A DNA stretch of 64,000 nucleotides from Gemmatimonadota bacterium. GTDB lineage: Bacteria; Gemmatimonadota; Gemmatimonadetes; Gemmatimonadales; Gemmatimonadaceae. The notes beneath the pieces were generated by a model. The model was not told where the DNA came from, searched no databases, and saw only the letters and a list, made by a program, of their open reading frames with translations. The position numbers and the translations under genes are program-made. Below, piece by piece: positions 45,591 to 54,361 of the stretch. The stretch spans positions 1 through 64,000 of the forward strand of contig JAHFCT010000010.1 in assembly GCA_023249375.1 (NCBI GenBank), given 5' to 3'. Each line of letters begins with the position of its first letter. Position 1 is the first letter of the stretch.

Positions 45591-46769
45591 ATGACGACTC
45601 CATTCGTTCCCGTTCGCCCCCCGACCGCACGCCCGCGCCGCGTCCACCTGGTCCTTCGGGACGGTGCGGCGCTCGACGGCCGCATCTACCTCAGCGAAGG
45701 GCAGACGCTGGCCCTCTACCTTGGCAGCCGCAAAGGCGGTTGGGTGAACATCGTCGATGTCGTCTGGGCGGCCGATGGCGACACGGCGCCTCATCTGGTG
45801 CTCCAGGTCGATCACCTCGCGCTGGCCGCCTCAACGGACCACGACATCCCCGCGGTCGTCGGCTCCGCCATCGCGGCGCAACGGTGGGTGCAGCTGGGAC
45901 TGGAGCACGGCGAGCGCCTGCAGGGGTGCCTCTTCCTCGCCGAACGCCAACGGCTGAGCGATTACTTGCACGCTGTCGGCAAGTTCCTTCCCATCACCCA
46001 CACCACCCGCGTGCACGACGGCGTCGAACTCGGCGACGTCGCCCTCAACTGTGCCGCCATCAAGCTCGTGCGGGACATTGCCGTGCCCGCGCACAGCGAA
46101 ACGCATCCCGTTGAGCAGGCCGACACGCCCTACAGCATGTTCATGATCAACGACGTTCCGGTGACGCGGCAATCGATTCGCACCGACGCGGCCGCGATGA
46201 CGCTGCTCACCCCCGGCCGCATCCCGGACCGCCGCGCCAACGAGGAGATGAATCGTTCCGCACTCGCGCCGCGCAGCCTCGAGGCGGAACTCGTACCGCT
46301 CACCCACGAGCAGGAACTCGGCGTGATGCGCGCCGGCCGGCATTGGATGGGCCAGCTCGCCGCGCGACGCGGCCTTGCGCCGCCGGTCGGCCGCCTGCTC
46401 AGCGCATCGCCCACGGTTTCCGAGCTCTGGCGCGCGGTCTGCGCGGCGAATGACCTGGGCGAAGACGAACTCGCCGCCATCGTCGCGTCCGACTGCAAGC
46501 TCCGCGTCGCCGTGTGCGAAGCCATCGACTCCAAGTCGGTGGCCCAGATTCCGGGCAAGATCGCGCGGCGGCTGGGCGCGGTGCCCGTCTCGATGGAGGG
46601 CGGCATGCTGCACGTCGCGACCGCCGATCCGCTCGATCCCTCGCTCGAGCAGCAGTTGCGCTTCGTCACCAAGATGCGCGTCGAAATCGAAATCGCCCCG
46701 CCATCCGTCATCGAGCGCGCTCACGCCTGCTGGTATCCGGCCGACGGCGTGCACGCCACCGTCGGTTAG
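45591..46769 (+). CDS. Orphan MshEN-domain protein with duplicated N-terminal module
   Basis: The 392-residue product from ATG 45591 has an internal duplication at its start: RVHLVLRDGAALDGRIYLSE (then GQTLALYLGSRKGGWVNIVD) aligns with WVQLGLEHGERLQGCLFLAE (then RQRLSDYLHAVGKFLPITH). A linker follows, then a helical region (LTHEQELGVMRAGRHWMGQL, APPVGRLLSASPTVSELWRA). The C-terminal 90 residues look like a GspE-N/MshEN domain: PGKIARRLGAVPVSMEGGML, HVATADPLDPSLEQQLRFVT. MshEN domains of secretion and pilus ATPases bind cyclic di-GMP, but no ATPase domain is attached here. The gene diverges from the kinase-linked unknown. I infer a c-di-GMP-responsive or secretion-related adaptor; key binding residues were not checked. 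Confidence 0.75.
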   Translation: MTTPFVPVRPPTARPRRVHLVLRDGAALDGRIYLSEGQTLALYLGSRKGGWVNIVDVVWAADGDTAPHLVLQVDHLALAASTDHDIPAVVGSAIAAQRWVQLGLEHGERLQGCLFLAERQRLSDYLHAVGKFLPITHTTRVHDGVELGDVALNCAAIKLVRDIAVPAHSETHPVEQADTPYSMFMINDVPVTRQSIRTDAAAMTLLTPGRIPDRRANEEMNRSALAPRSLEAELVPLTHEQELGVMRAGRHWMGQLAARRGLAPPVGRLLSASPTVSELWRAVCAANDLGEDELAAIVASDCKLRVAVCEAIDSKSVAQIPGKIARRLGAVPVSMEGGMLHVATADPLDPSLEQQLRFVTKMRVEIEIAPPSVIERAHACWYPADGVHATVG

Positions 46770-46772
46770 TCG

Positions 46773-47120
46773 CTACGCCGGTGCGAGGAGTCGACGAATG
46801 CCGCGAGACACCGCGGCCGCGGACGCGCACAAGAGCGCCGCGTACGCCACGGTAAGCACCACCAGCGCCCCGCTCGGCAGACGAAAAAGCGAACCAAAGA
46901 CGTCCAGCAGACGACCGACCGGCCCGGCGTAGGCATCGAACGCCAGCAGCGCCCCCCAGCCAAGTGCGCCGGCCAGCGTCGCGGTCAGCACGGTGGTGCG
47001 CGTCGCCGAGGTCCACGCACCGAACGCCGCGCCCGCCAGCGGCACGACCCACCATCCGGCGAACCACGTGCCCGCAATGATCACGAGCGTCAACGCGACG
47101 AGTTGCATGAGCCATTTCAT
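46773..47120 (-). CDS. Small polytopic membrane protein
   Basis: The 115-residue product is mostly hydrophobic, with about four helices: LMQLVALTLVIIAGTWFAGW, WVVPLAGAAFGAW, TVLTATLAGALGWGALLAF and LVVLTVAYAALLCASAAAVS. The last few residues are basic. No family is recognised. It starts three bases after the penicillin acylase gene ends, so it is probably co-transcribed with it, and it converges with the MshEN gene. Confidence 0.72.
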   Translation of the reverse strand: MKWLMQLVALTLVIIAGTWFAGWWVVPLAGAAFGAWTSATRTTVLTATLAGALGWGALLAFDAYAGPVGRLLDVFGSLFRLPSGALVVLTVAYAALLCASAAAVSRGIRRLLAPA

Positions 47121-47123
47121 CGC

Positions 47124-49652
47124 TCAGCGCTCCGGGTGCAGAGTGAGCGTCGCGCGCGGCGTCGCAAGGTCGGCCGCACGATGCGGAAAGCGCAGCGTGT
47201 CGAGCTTGCCCGCGGACCACCACGGCAGGCGGTCGTCATAGCGCGCGCTCACCGGATTGCCCGACTGACCGCCCGGATACGTCCCCCACGCGCGCACGTC
47301 GTGACCGAGTTCCACCACGAATCTCCAACTCGCGCCGTGCGTGCCGTCGCCATCCGACGGACTCAGCGTGCCACGCCCGGACGTCATCGGGATCTTCGTG
47401 CGGCCCAGTCCGGGCAGCCGCGCCAGATGATCGATGGTCGCCGTGCGAATGCCCGACCAGCGCCAGCGCGCACCCGGCGGTCCATACTGCTTCGTCACGC
47501 GCAGGTACGCGGCGCCTATGCTGGCCACGAGAATGCTGTCGCGATTCTCGCGTGCCGCCGTGGAGCGATCATCCCACCAGAGCGAGTTGGGATCGCGCAT
47601 GAGCTGCGCGAGTATCGTGGTAGACGGCGTGGGCCCGCGCCGCACCAGCGGCGTGCCGCGCAGTTCATCCCACGTGCGCTGCATCAGCTCGTCCATCATC
47701 GCGTCGTACAGCACGGCGCGCTCGTTGTCGAGCGTAAACCGCCCGTCCCACTCGCGAAGCAGCGCCGCGCCGCGCACCGCCGCGGTGTCCGCGGCCCCTG
47801 CCACGGCGGCCTTCGCCACCGCATCGAACATCGGTTGCACGAACAGCGTGGTCAGTTCACTCGAGGGATCGGTCTGGTATCGACGCATCGCGTCCGGCGT
47901 TACCGCCGAATCGGCGCGCAGCAGTGCGTTGATGCGCAGCGCGCGGAACGGATTGGGCCAGTTCGAGCCAAAGTAGGCCGCGTCCACCTGCGGGTCCTTC
48001 GGCTGCTGGTTGTTCGACGCGAGATATCCTTGGGCCGGATCTTCAGACTGCGGATAGCGATCCACCGGCCAGAATCCCGTCCAGTCACTCGCGCTCTTCG
48101 TGCCATCGGCGATGAGATCGCCGCGTCCGTTGCCCGGCCGCAGCGGATAGTGCCCGGTGGAACGAATGGCGATGTGTCCGAGCGTGTCGGCCGTCAGGAA
48201 ATTCTGCGCGGGCACGCCGTAACTGCCCATCACCGTCATCCACTCGCTCACCGACTTCGCCTTGTCGGCGAGGCGCAGTGCCTCTCCATCGTCGGTTGGC
48301 TCGAGCGCCGTCCAGCGGCGCGAGAGCCAGCGCCCGCGCACGCGGATCATCGGCCCGCGATGCGTGTGGTAGATGGTGTCGGTGCGCAGCACGCGCCCAA
48401 ACCGTCCCTTGATCGCTTCGATGCGCAGCGCGAGCGGCTTCCACGCGCCGTCGAGTTCGTACTTCGTCGGATGGCTCGCGTCGTCCACCTTCTCCTCGTA
48501 ATAGTCGAGGACGTCCGCGCCGGTGTTCGTCGCCGTCCACGCCATCGACCGGTTGAAACCAATCGGCACAATGGGGCCACCGGGAATCGTCACGCCGTAC
48601 GTGTCGATCACGCCGGGCACCACGAGGTGCACTTCGTACCAGACGGACGGCAGCGTGAGCTGCAAATGCGGATCGCCGCTGAGCAGGGCGTGTCCGGCCG
48701 CGGTGCGCTTGGGCGACACCGCCCAGTTATTGCTGCCCACGGCAATCTCCCCCGACGCATCGCCGCGCAGCGCCAACAGCGCGGGCGACTCCGCGGCACC
48801 GAACAGCGCTGCGGCGACCGCCGCGTGCGCGCTGTCCCGCGGCGCCGGCGGCGGTAGCGGGGCGGGGTCGATGCGCGGCGCATGCCGGCCGGCCACTGGC
48901 TGGATGGGCTCCTGGATGGGGGCGTTCACCGGAAACAGCGCCTCGGCCGCGCGCTCACCAACCAGCGCCACGACGCCCGCGCGTCGGAGTTCCTCGTCGT
49001 TCCAGGCGAGCGTCAGCGACATGCGGGCGAGCAGGTAATACGTGTACTGCGGCTTCCACTCTTGCGGCCGTGCGTTCAGCAATCGGAACTCGAGCGGCAC
49101 GTCGTCGGGACCCATCTGCGCGATGTACGCGCTGATGCCATCGCCGTACGCCTTCACCAGCCGCCGGTTCTCCGATCCCTCGGGAATCGCGTTCCACTTG
49201 CGCTCGGCTCCCCACGCCAGCCCCTGCGCGCGCGCTTCGCGATCGAGTTCCAGTGCAGACGCACCCACCAACTCGCTCAGCGTGCCTGCTACCGCGCGCG
49301 TCTGCAGCTCCAGCTGAAAGAGCCGGTCGCGCGCCACGACGTAACCGAAGGCGCGCATCAGGTCGTCTTCGTTCTGTGCAAAGATGTGCGGCACGGCGCG
49401 GTCGTCGTACATCACGGTCACGCTGTCCTTGAGCCCCGCGATGCGCAGCGACGCCGTGCGCGGCAGTTCTGCGTTTCGCGCGACCGCCCACACGCCGTGC
49501 GCTGGATCGAGGAACGCTCCGAGCGGCGGCACGCGTCCAATGGGGACAGCGCCCACGAAGATGGCGGCGGCCAGCAGCGCACTGGCCACCATTGCTGTTG
49601 CCACCTGGCTGGCGCGCGTAACGACGGCCAGCATGGGTGCGCGATCGGTCAT
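47124..49652 (-). CDS. Penicillin acylase family hydrolase
   Basis: The 842-residue Ntn-hydrolase has an N-terminal membrane anchor or signal (VATAMVASALLAAAIFVGAV), an alpha chain with GYVVARDRLFQLELQTRAVA, and a spacer ending at Gly306-Ser307 in GEIAVGSNNWAVS. Self-cleavage there exposes Ser307 as nucleophile, as in penicillin acylases, AHL acylases and PvdQ. The beta chain shows LLSGDPHLQLTLPSVWYEVH, the catalytic NTGADVLDYYEEKV and later GTLSPSDGDGTHGASWRFV. The enzyme is expected in the periplasm and hydrolyses an amide of unknown identity (beta-lactam, acyl-homoserine lactone or other acyl amide). Its start overlaps the AIM24-family gene (ATGA). Confidence 0.92.
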   Translation of the reverse strand: MTDRAPMLAVVTRASQVATAMVASALLAAAIFVGAVPIGRVPPLGAFLDPAHGVWAVARNAELPRTASLRIAGLKDSVTVMYDDRAVPHIFAQNEDDLMRAFGYVVARDRLFQLELQTRAVAGTLSELVGASALELDREARAQGLAWGAERKWNAIPEGSENRRLVKAYGDGISAYIAQMGPDDVPLEFRLLNARPQEWKPQYTYYLLARMSLTLAWNDEELRRAGVVALVGERAAEALFPVNAPIQEPIQPVAGRHAPRIDPAPLPPPAPRDSAHAAVAAALFGAAESPALLALRGDASGEIAVGSNNWAVSPKRTAAGHALLSGDPHLQLTLPSVWYEVHLVVPGVIDTYGVTIPGGPIVPIGFNRSMAWTATNTGADVLDYYEEKVDDASHPTKYELDGAWKPLALRIEAIKGRFGRVLRTDTIYHTHRGPMIRVRGRWLSRRWTALEPTDDGEALRLADKAKSVSEWMTVMGSYGVPAQNFLTADTLGHIAIRSTGHYPLRPGNGRGDLIADGTKSASDWTGFWPVDRYPQSEDPAQGYLASNNQQPKDPQVDAAYFGSNWPNPFRALRINALLRADSAVTPDAMRRYQTDPSSELTTLFVQPMFDAVAKAAVAGAADTAAVRGAALLREWDGRFTLDNERAVLYDAMMDELMQRTWDELRGTPLVRRGPTPSTTILAQLMRDPNSLWWDDRSTAARENRDSILVASIGAAYLRVTKQYGPPGARWRWSGIRTATIDHLARLPGLGRTKIPMTSGRGTLSPSDGDGTHGASWRFVVELGHDVRAWGTYPGGQSGNPVSARYDDRLPWWSAGKLDTLRFPHRAADLATPRATLTLHPER

Positions 49653-50443
49653 CTACGGTCTCCAGAGAGCAGGTCGCCGAGCGGACCAAGCACGCTGCCT
49701 TCATCGCGGCGCTGGCCATGACCGATGCGGGAGGCGGCGATGATCTTGTCGGCCATGCGCGAGAAGGGCAGCGTCTGCAGGATCACCTTGCCCGGTCCCG
49801 TGAGGTTCACGAAGAAAATTCCTTCGCCGCCAAAGAGCGCGTTCTTGATGCCGGGGACGGAACGAATGTCGTAGTCCACCGTGTTTTGCATCGCCACCAG
49901 GCAGCCGGTGTCGACACGCAGCTGTTCGCCCGGCGCCAGCGTCTTCTCCACGAGCGCGCCGCAGGCATGGACGAACGCCAGTCCGTCGCCATTGAGGCGT
50001 TCGAGGATGAATCCCTCGCCGCCAAAGAAGCCGGCGCCGATGCGCCGCGTGAAGGCGATGTCGAGCGAGACGCCGCGCGCCGCGCAGAGGAACGAGTCCT
50101 TCTGCGCGATGATCTCGCCGCCCCACTGACGCAGATCAATCGCGAGGATCTTGCCGGGCACGGGTGCGGCGAACGCGACGTCGCGCCGGCGCGAGGCGCC
50201 GTTGGCGAACATCGTGATGAAGAACGACTCACCGGCTAGCATGCGCTTGCCCGCGCCGAGGAGTTTGCCAAAGAGCCCGCCGCCTTGGCTGTTGGGATCG
50301 AGCGTCGTCGCCATCTCGATCCCCTCCTCCATGTAGAGCATGGCGCCCGCTTCGGCAATCACTCCTTCGCCGGGGTCGAGTGTGATGACGACTCCCTGAA
50401 GGTCGTCGCCAATGAGCTTGTAATCGATGACGTCGGCAGACAT
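49649..50443 (-). CDS. AIM24 / TIGR00266 family protein
   Basis: The 264-residue product from ATG 50443 fits the AIM24 family: DYKLIGDDLQGVVITLDPGE, VIAEAGAMLYMEEGIEM, GESFFITMFANGASRRRDVA, KDSFLCAARGVSLDIAF, GAGFFGGEGFILERLNGDGL and VNLTGPGKVILQTLPFSRMA. These proteins form beta-rich trimers related to tryptophan-RNA-binding folds. In bacteria they are cytoplasmic with unclear function; yeast AIM24 helps mitochondrial inner-membrane organisation. The frame is open upstream, but family members start as chosen here. It is co-translated with the acylase gene and diverges from lpoB with a 210-base gap. Confidence 0.9.
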   Translation of the reverse strand: MSADVIDYKLIGDDLQGVVITLDPGEGVIAEAGAMLYMEEGIEMATTLDPNSQGGGLFGKLLGAGKRMLAGESFFITMFANGASRRRDVAFAAPVPGKILAIDLRQWGGEIIAQKDSFLCAARGVSLDIAFTRRIGAGFFGGEGFILERLNGDGLAFVHACGALVEKTLAPGEQLRVDTGCLVAMQNTVDYDIRSVPGIKNALFGGEGIFFVNLTGPGKVILQTLPFSRMADKIIAASRIGHGQRRDEGSVLGPLGDLLSGDRR

Positions 50444-50653
50444 GAGTTGATCCCGTGAACGTGTGGCGACTGGTGGTGCATTTGGGACACGCGGCCGTCC
50501 CTTGCAGGGGACAGCGCGTGTGGCGTGCGAGCCTACATCGTTGAATCGCATGAGTTTACGTCCTGCCGAGCCGTGGCGCAAATGATGCACCCTCAAGTGG
50601 GCACACGGCGGCACTCCACCGCGCGTGCGAGTCCACCCGAATCCCATCATCCT
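50444..50653. other. Divergent intergenic region upstream of lpoB and the AIM24 gene
   Basis: This 210-base region has several small inverted repeats (for example gggac...gtccc around 50488-50506) but no ORF, tRNA or clear promoter. It should contain the promoters of both flanking transcripts. No Shine-Dalgarno is seen before either gene. Confidence 0.35.
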
Positions 50654-51265
50654 ATGCGATTCCTCTTCGGCTTGCGGTTCTTGGCGCTCGGCTTGGCCGC
50701 GGTGTCCAGCGCGGCGTGTTCCATCAAGCGAGTCAGCCGCATTGATCCGGCCGCGGTCACCGACCTCTCCGGCAACTGGAACGATGTCGACTCGCGCATT
50801 GTCGCGTCGGAACTCATTACGCAGTCGCTTGCGGCGCCGTGGGCGCGGCAATACGCCGATGCGCACAACGGCCAGGCGCCCACGCTCGTCATCGGCGACG
50901 TGCGCAATCGCACCTACGAGCACATCGCGGTCGGCACGTTCGTCCGCGACCTCGAGCGCGCGTACGTGAACTCCGGCATCGTGCGCGTTGTCGCGAGCAA
51001 GGAAGAGCGTGCCGGCGTTCGCGAGGAGCGCGCCGACCAGCAATCGAACGCGGCGCCCGAAACGCGTGTGCGCCAGGCGCGCGAGCAGGGCGCGCAGTTC
51101 ATGCTGCAGGGCGACGTGCAGGAAATCATCGACGGCGCCGGACGCGAGCAGGTGCGCTTCTATCAGATTGACGCGACGCTCGTGGATCTCGAGAGCAACG
51201 CGAAGGTCTGGGTGGGCCAGCACAAGATCAAGAAGTACGTGCAGCGTCGCCGTCTCACGCCGTGA
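50654..51265 (+). CDS. LpoB-like penicillin-binding protein activator lipoprotein
   Basis: The 203-residue product from ATG 50654 has a lipobox at AVSSAAC (Cys22) and then the LpoB pattern: VSRIDPAAVTDLSGNWNDVD, SRIVASELITQSLAAPW, PTLVIGDVRNRTYEHIAVGT, VRDLERAYVNSGIVRVVASK, EQGAQFMLQGDVQEI and the final VRFYQIDATLVDLESNAKVW with VGQHKIKKYVQR. In enterobacteria LpoB sits in the outer membrane and activates PBP1b through the peptidoglycan mesh. No class A penicillin-binding protein is in the window, so its partner is elsewhere. Two further lipoprotein genes follow on the same strand. Confidence 0.87.
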   Translation: MRFLFGLRFLALGLAAVSSAACSIKRVSRIDPAAVTDLSGNWNDVDSRIVASELITQSLAAPWARQYADAHNGQAPTLVIGDVRNRTYEHIAVGTFVRDLERAYVNSGIVRVVASKEERAGVREERADQQSNAAPETRVRQAREQGAQFMLQGDVQEIIDGAGREQVRFYQIDATLVDLESNAKVWVGQHKIKKYVQRRRLTP

Positions 51266-51279
51266 CCGAGGACCAACGC

Positions 51280-51798
51280 ATGCTGATCAAGAGTTTGCTT
51301 CCAACCCGATACGTCGGGCCGGCCATCGCCGCCGCGCTGGCCACGGCCGCGTGCGCCCCATATCCCCTTCGCATCCGTGAACAGCCTGTGCTCGAGAATG
51401 GCGCCAAACTGCCGCCGCCTCCGGCGGGCGGTCCGGGAGCCGTCGCTACGGCTGCGGCGACGGGATCTGCCGACGCACAGGGCCGCCGTCTCGCGGACCA
51501 GCTATTCACGGAGGGAACCGATCTGCTCGCCGCCAACGATCTCGATGGCGCGCTCAACCGCTTTGACCGCGCGTCGGTGCTGCGTCCCGATGACAAGGAG
51601 CTGCAGTTCCGCATCGCGCGCCTGCTCGATCTGCAGCTGCGCCCCAAGGAGGCGCTGATGCGCTATCAGCGTTTCCTCAACGGACTGGAGATCGACAAGA
51701 TTCGCGCGCAGGGCGACGCGAACGCCAAGATGGCCGAGTCGATTGCGCTCGCGCAGCAGCGCATTGTCGTGCTGGAGAAGCAGGCGGGAAAACCGTAG
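51280..51798 (+). CDS. TPR-containing lipoprotein
   Basis: The chosen start, ATG 51280, has gagga seven bases upstream and gives a signal peptide with Cys25 (AAALATAACAPYPLR). A GTG at 51262 overlaps the lpoB stop and would add six residues. The mature protein has a Pro/Gly/Ala linker and then a tetratricopeptide-like pair: LFTEGTDLLAANDLDGALNR, FDRASVLRPDDKELQFRIAR, LLDLQLRPKEALMRYQRFLN. A helical C-terminus follows. It probably lies on the periplasmic face of the outer membrane and binds a protein partner. It sits between LpoB and another lipoprotein, so an envelope-assembly role is likely. Confidence 0.8.
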   Translation: MLIKSLLPTRYVGPAIAAALATAACAPYPLRIREQPVLENGAKLPPPPAGGPGAVATAAATGSADAQGRRLADQLFTEGTDLLAANDLDGALNRFDRASVLRPDDKELQFRIARLLDLQLRPKEALMRYQRFLNGLEIDKIRAQGDANAKMAESIALAQQRIVVLEKQAGKP

Positions 51799-51832
51799 CG
51801 CGCGTCACGAGTCACTGCCTGGGGCACGCGCC

Positions 51833-53308
51833 ATGAGACGCGTCCGACCATTCCTTCCGTTCGTGAGCCTCGCGCTCGCCGGCTGTGCGCACGCCGCGCT
51901 GCAGTACGGGCGTGACGGGCTCGCGCCGATGGACCACGTGGTGCGCGCCAACCTCGCGACGGGGCAGTTCGGCTCGGCGTACGAAGCGTCGCTGGGCGGC
52001 GAGGCGCGCGTACGGGACCGCCTGCTGCGCAATCTCACGGTCGGGGCGCTTGGCCTGTACGCGAGCCGCACCGATTCGAGCGTGTGGGCGCTTGATCGCG
52101 CGTGGGCCATCACCGAAGACCGGTGGACCAAGCGCGTGTCGGCGGGCGCGGCGGCCGCGGTGGTGAACGACTACGTGCTGCCGTACACGCCCGGGCGCAC
52201 GGAGCGCCTCTTCATTCCGTTCTACGGCGCGTTGACGTGGCTCGCTCGCGGCAGCCGCGATGACGCGGCGGTGGAGGCGCGCCGCCTGTCGTCGCTGCTC
52301 GGCGAAGCCGCCGCCGATGCGGGCGGCGCAGGGGACGATGAACTGCGTGGCGTGATGCACTACGTGTCGGGAGCCGTCTTCGAAGCCGCCGGAGACCGAT
52401 CGGCCGCCGAGGTATCGTACCGCAATGCGGAACGGCTGGTCGCGGTACCCGTGGCGTGCGATACCACCGTCCCGGATTCACTGCTGGGTGACGTCGTCGT
52501 GGTCGTGGAGCAGGGCTTCGTGGGGCATCCGGTGCCGCGCGACGAGACCGTGTGGGTTTCGCGCGGCGAGTATACCGATCTTCGGCGGCAGCCGAGCGAG
52601 CGCGACGGCGTGTCACGTCGCGTTGGCGTGCGCGAGGGAACGCGGGCCCTGGGGTGGGGCTACACGCGTGGCGCCGTGATGGACGTGGGGTTGTCGCTCA
52701 ACTGGTCGGAGTTTCGCAGTGGGCGGCAGAGCGCGCCGCTCGTCAGCGTGTCGGCGATGGGAGCCTCGCAGGAGCTGGCGAGCGGCGGTAACGTCACCCG
52801 CGCGGTGCGCGCGGATTTTGAACGTGGGCAGCCGGCGCGGTTCTCGCGGGCGCTCGTGCGCGCCGCCGTTCGGGCAACGCTGTACAAGGCGGCCGATGAT
52901 CAACTGTCCAAGGTCGGCAGTGACGCTCGGGACAAGGACACGGAGCGCGGCAAGGGTGAGGCGCGCAAGAGCGGCAACAGCGCCAACGCCGTCCACGACG
53001 GCACCGGCGGCAACGCGAGCGACGACACGTCCGCCGGGTCGCCGCGCGTGTTTGCCGCCGTGGGGCGCGCCGTGCTGGGCATCGGCCTGTTCGCGATGGC
53101 TGCGGCATCGGATGCCAACGATGTCCCCGACCTGCGCAGCTGGAATCTGCTGCCGCACGACGTGCGCGTGGTGCGGCTTCGCCTGCCGGCCGGCGAGCAG
53201 GATGTGCACGCCATGGTCAATGGACAGCAAGTGACGGTTGGTCGCGTGCTGGTGCGTGCAGGAACGGTGTCGGTGCTGCCGTATCGGGCGTTCGGCGACC
53301 CGAGGTAG
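51833..53308 (+). CDS. Large lipoprotein resembling COG3014
   Basis: The 491-residue product from ATG 51833 has a lipobox SLALAGC (Cys18). The mature sequence is helical early (MDHVVRANLATGQFGSAYEA, NLTVGALGLYASRTDSSVWA, WAITEDRWTKRVSAGAAA), with VNDYVLPYTPGRTERLFIPF typical of the COG3014 group, then a polar low-complexity insert (GKGEARKSGNSANAVHDG, residues about 375-400) and a C-terminal membrane-near segment (RVFAAVGRAVLGIGLFAMAA, DLRSWNLLPHDVRVVRLRLP). In other diderms COG3014-type proteins are encoded beside LpoB-like lipoproteins, which agrees with this locus. The resemblance is judged by eye. Function is unknown. Confidence 0.75.
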   Translation: MRRVRPFLPFVSLALAGCAHAALQYGRDGLAPMDHVVRANLATGQFGSAYEASLGGEARVRDRLLRNLTVGALGLYASRTDSSVWALDRAWAITEDRWTKRVSAGAAAAVVNDYVLPYTPGRTERLFIPFYGALTWLARGSRDDAAVEARRLSSLLGEAAADAGGAGDDELRGVMHYVSGAVFEAAGDRSAAEVSYRNAERLVAVPVACDTTVPDSLLGDVVVVVEQGFVGHPVPRDETVWVSRGEYTDLRRQPSERDGVSRRVGVREGTRALGWGYTRGAVMDVGLSLNWSEFRSGRQSAPLVSVSAMGASQELASGGNVTRAVRADFERGQPARFSRALVRAAVRATLYKAADDQLSKVGSDARDKDTERGKGEARKSGNSANAVHDGTGGNASDDTSAGSPRVFAAVGRAVLGIGLFAMAAASDANDVPDLRSWNLLPHDVRVVRLRLPAGEQDVHAMVNGQQVTVGRVLVRAGTVSVLPYRAFGDPR

Positions 53309-53362
53309 TTGCGCGCCACGTTCGCGGTGCTCGCCGCGCACGCGGCGCGGCGGCCTGACGCC

Positions 53363-54361
53363 CTAGCTGTCCGCGGATCGTAATGCGGCCGCGAAGCCGT
53401 CCACGATCTCTCCGGCGGGAACGACCGCATCAATCGTCTCGACGCTGCGTCCGGCCTGCCACAACTCGTTCTTTCCCGAGCCGCTGCGCTGCTGGTCGCG
53501 CTTGAGGCGCCACAGGCCGATCAGGCCAAAGTAGGTGCGTGCCCAGTGCTTGGTCTTGCGCCCCCGGAACATCCAGCGCCAGAACCAACCGATGTTCGTG
53601 CCGAGTCGCTGGATGTACGGCGTGTTGATAACGGCCACCGGCACGCCGGAGAGGCGTTCGGTGCTCACGATGTCGCGTTCCTTGGCCGCTACAATCGCCT
53701 GCTTGTACGATGCGCCCGACTTGCACTCCGTCGTGGCGATGAACCGCGTGCCGCACTGCACGGCGGCATATCCCAGGCCCAGCATCTGCGCGAACTCGCC
53801 GGCATCGCCGACGCCGCCCGCCGCGACGAGCGGCAGGCCGAGCGGCGCGAGTTCGTCGAGCAAGGCGCGCGGATCGCGGTCGCCGAGATGCCCGCCGGCG
53901 CGGTTGTTCACGGCGATGAGTCCGTCGACGCCGGCGTCGCGTCCCTTCTCGCCCCAACGGCGGTTCACCACGTCGTGATACACGACGCCGCCGACGGCGT
54001 GTGCTTTCTCTACGACCCAGCGCGGATTGCCCAGCGACGTGATGAAGAACCGCACGCCTTCCTCGAGCGCGATGTCCACCCATCGGATCATGCGCTCTTC
54101 GTAGACGCGTGACGATTTCTCGACGAGCGCATTGAATCCGAACGGGCGGCCGCCAGAGAGCGCCTTGATGAGCCGCAACCCTTCGCGGTAGTCGTGGCCG
54201 TGCACATACGTCAGCGAAATGGGCTGCACGATACCAATGCCGCCGGCCGCGGAGACGGCGGCGACGAGTTCGGGATTGCTGCACGGATACATGGGGCCGC
54301 AGATGAGCGGCACCGTCGTTCCGGTCTGCAGCAGGAAGCGCTGCTGGATGGCGGTGTTCAT
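53363..54361 (-). CDS. Nitronate monooxygenase family flavoprotein
   Basis: The 332-residue TIM-barrel protein starts at ATG 54361, overlapping the upstream gene (ATGA). FMN-binding features are visible: PLICGPMYPCSNPELVAAVS, AAGGIGIVQPISLTYVHG, NALVEKSSRVYEERMIRW, then GLIAVNNRAGGHLGDRDPRA (with the catalytic-type histidine in AGGH), PLVAAGGVGDAGEFAQMLGL, GYAAVQCGTRFIATTECKS. Nitronate monooxygenases oxidise nitroalkane anions; many family members have other roles such as enoyl reduction. The C-terminus carries an extra Trp/Arg-rich helix (IGWFWRWMFRGRKTKHWART). It is paired with a hotdog thioesterase-like gene, which hints at acyl metabolism. Confidence 0.87.
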   Translation of the reverse strand: MNTAIQQRFLLQTGTTVPLICGPMYPCSNPELVAAVSAAGGIGIVQPISLTYVHGHDYREGLRLIKALSGGRPFGFNALVEKSSRVYEERMIRWVDIALEEGVRFFITSLGNPRWVVEKAHAVGGVVYHDVVNRRWGEKGRDAGVDGLIAVNNRAGGHLGDRDPRALLDELAPLGLPLVAAGGVGDAGEFAQMLGLGYAAVQCGTRFIATTECKSGASYKQAIVAAKERDIVSTERLSGVPVAVINTPYIQRLGTNIGWFWRWMFRGRKTKHWARTYFGLIGLWRLKRDQQRSGSGKNELWQAGRSVETIDAVVPAGEIVDGFAAALRSADS

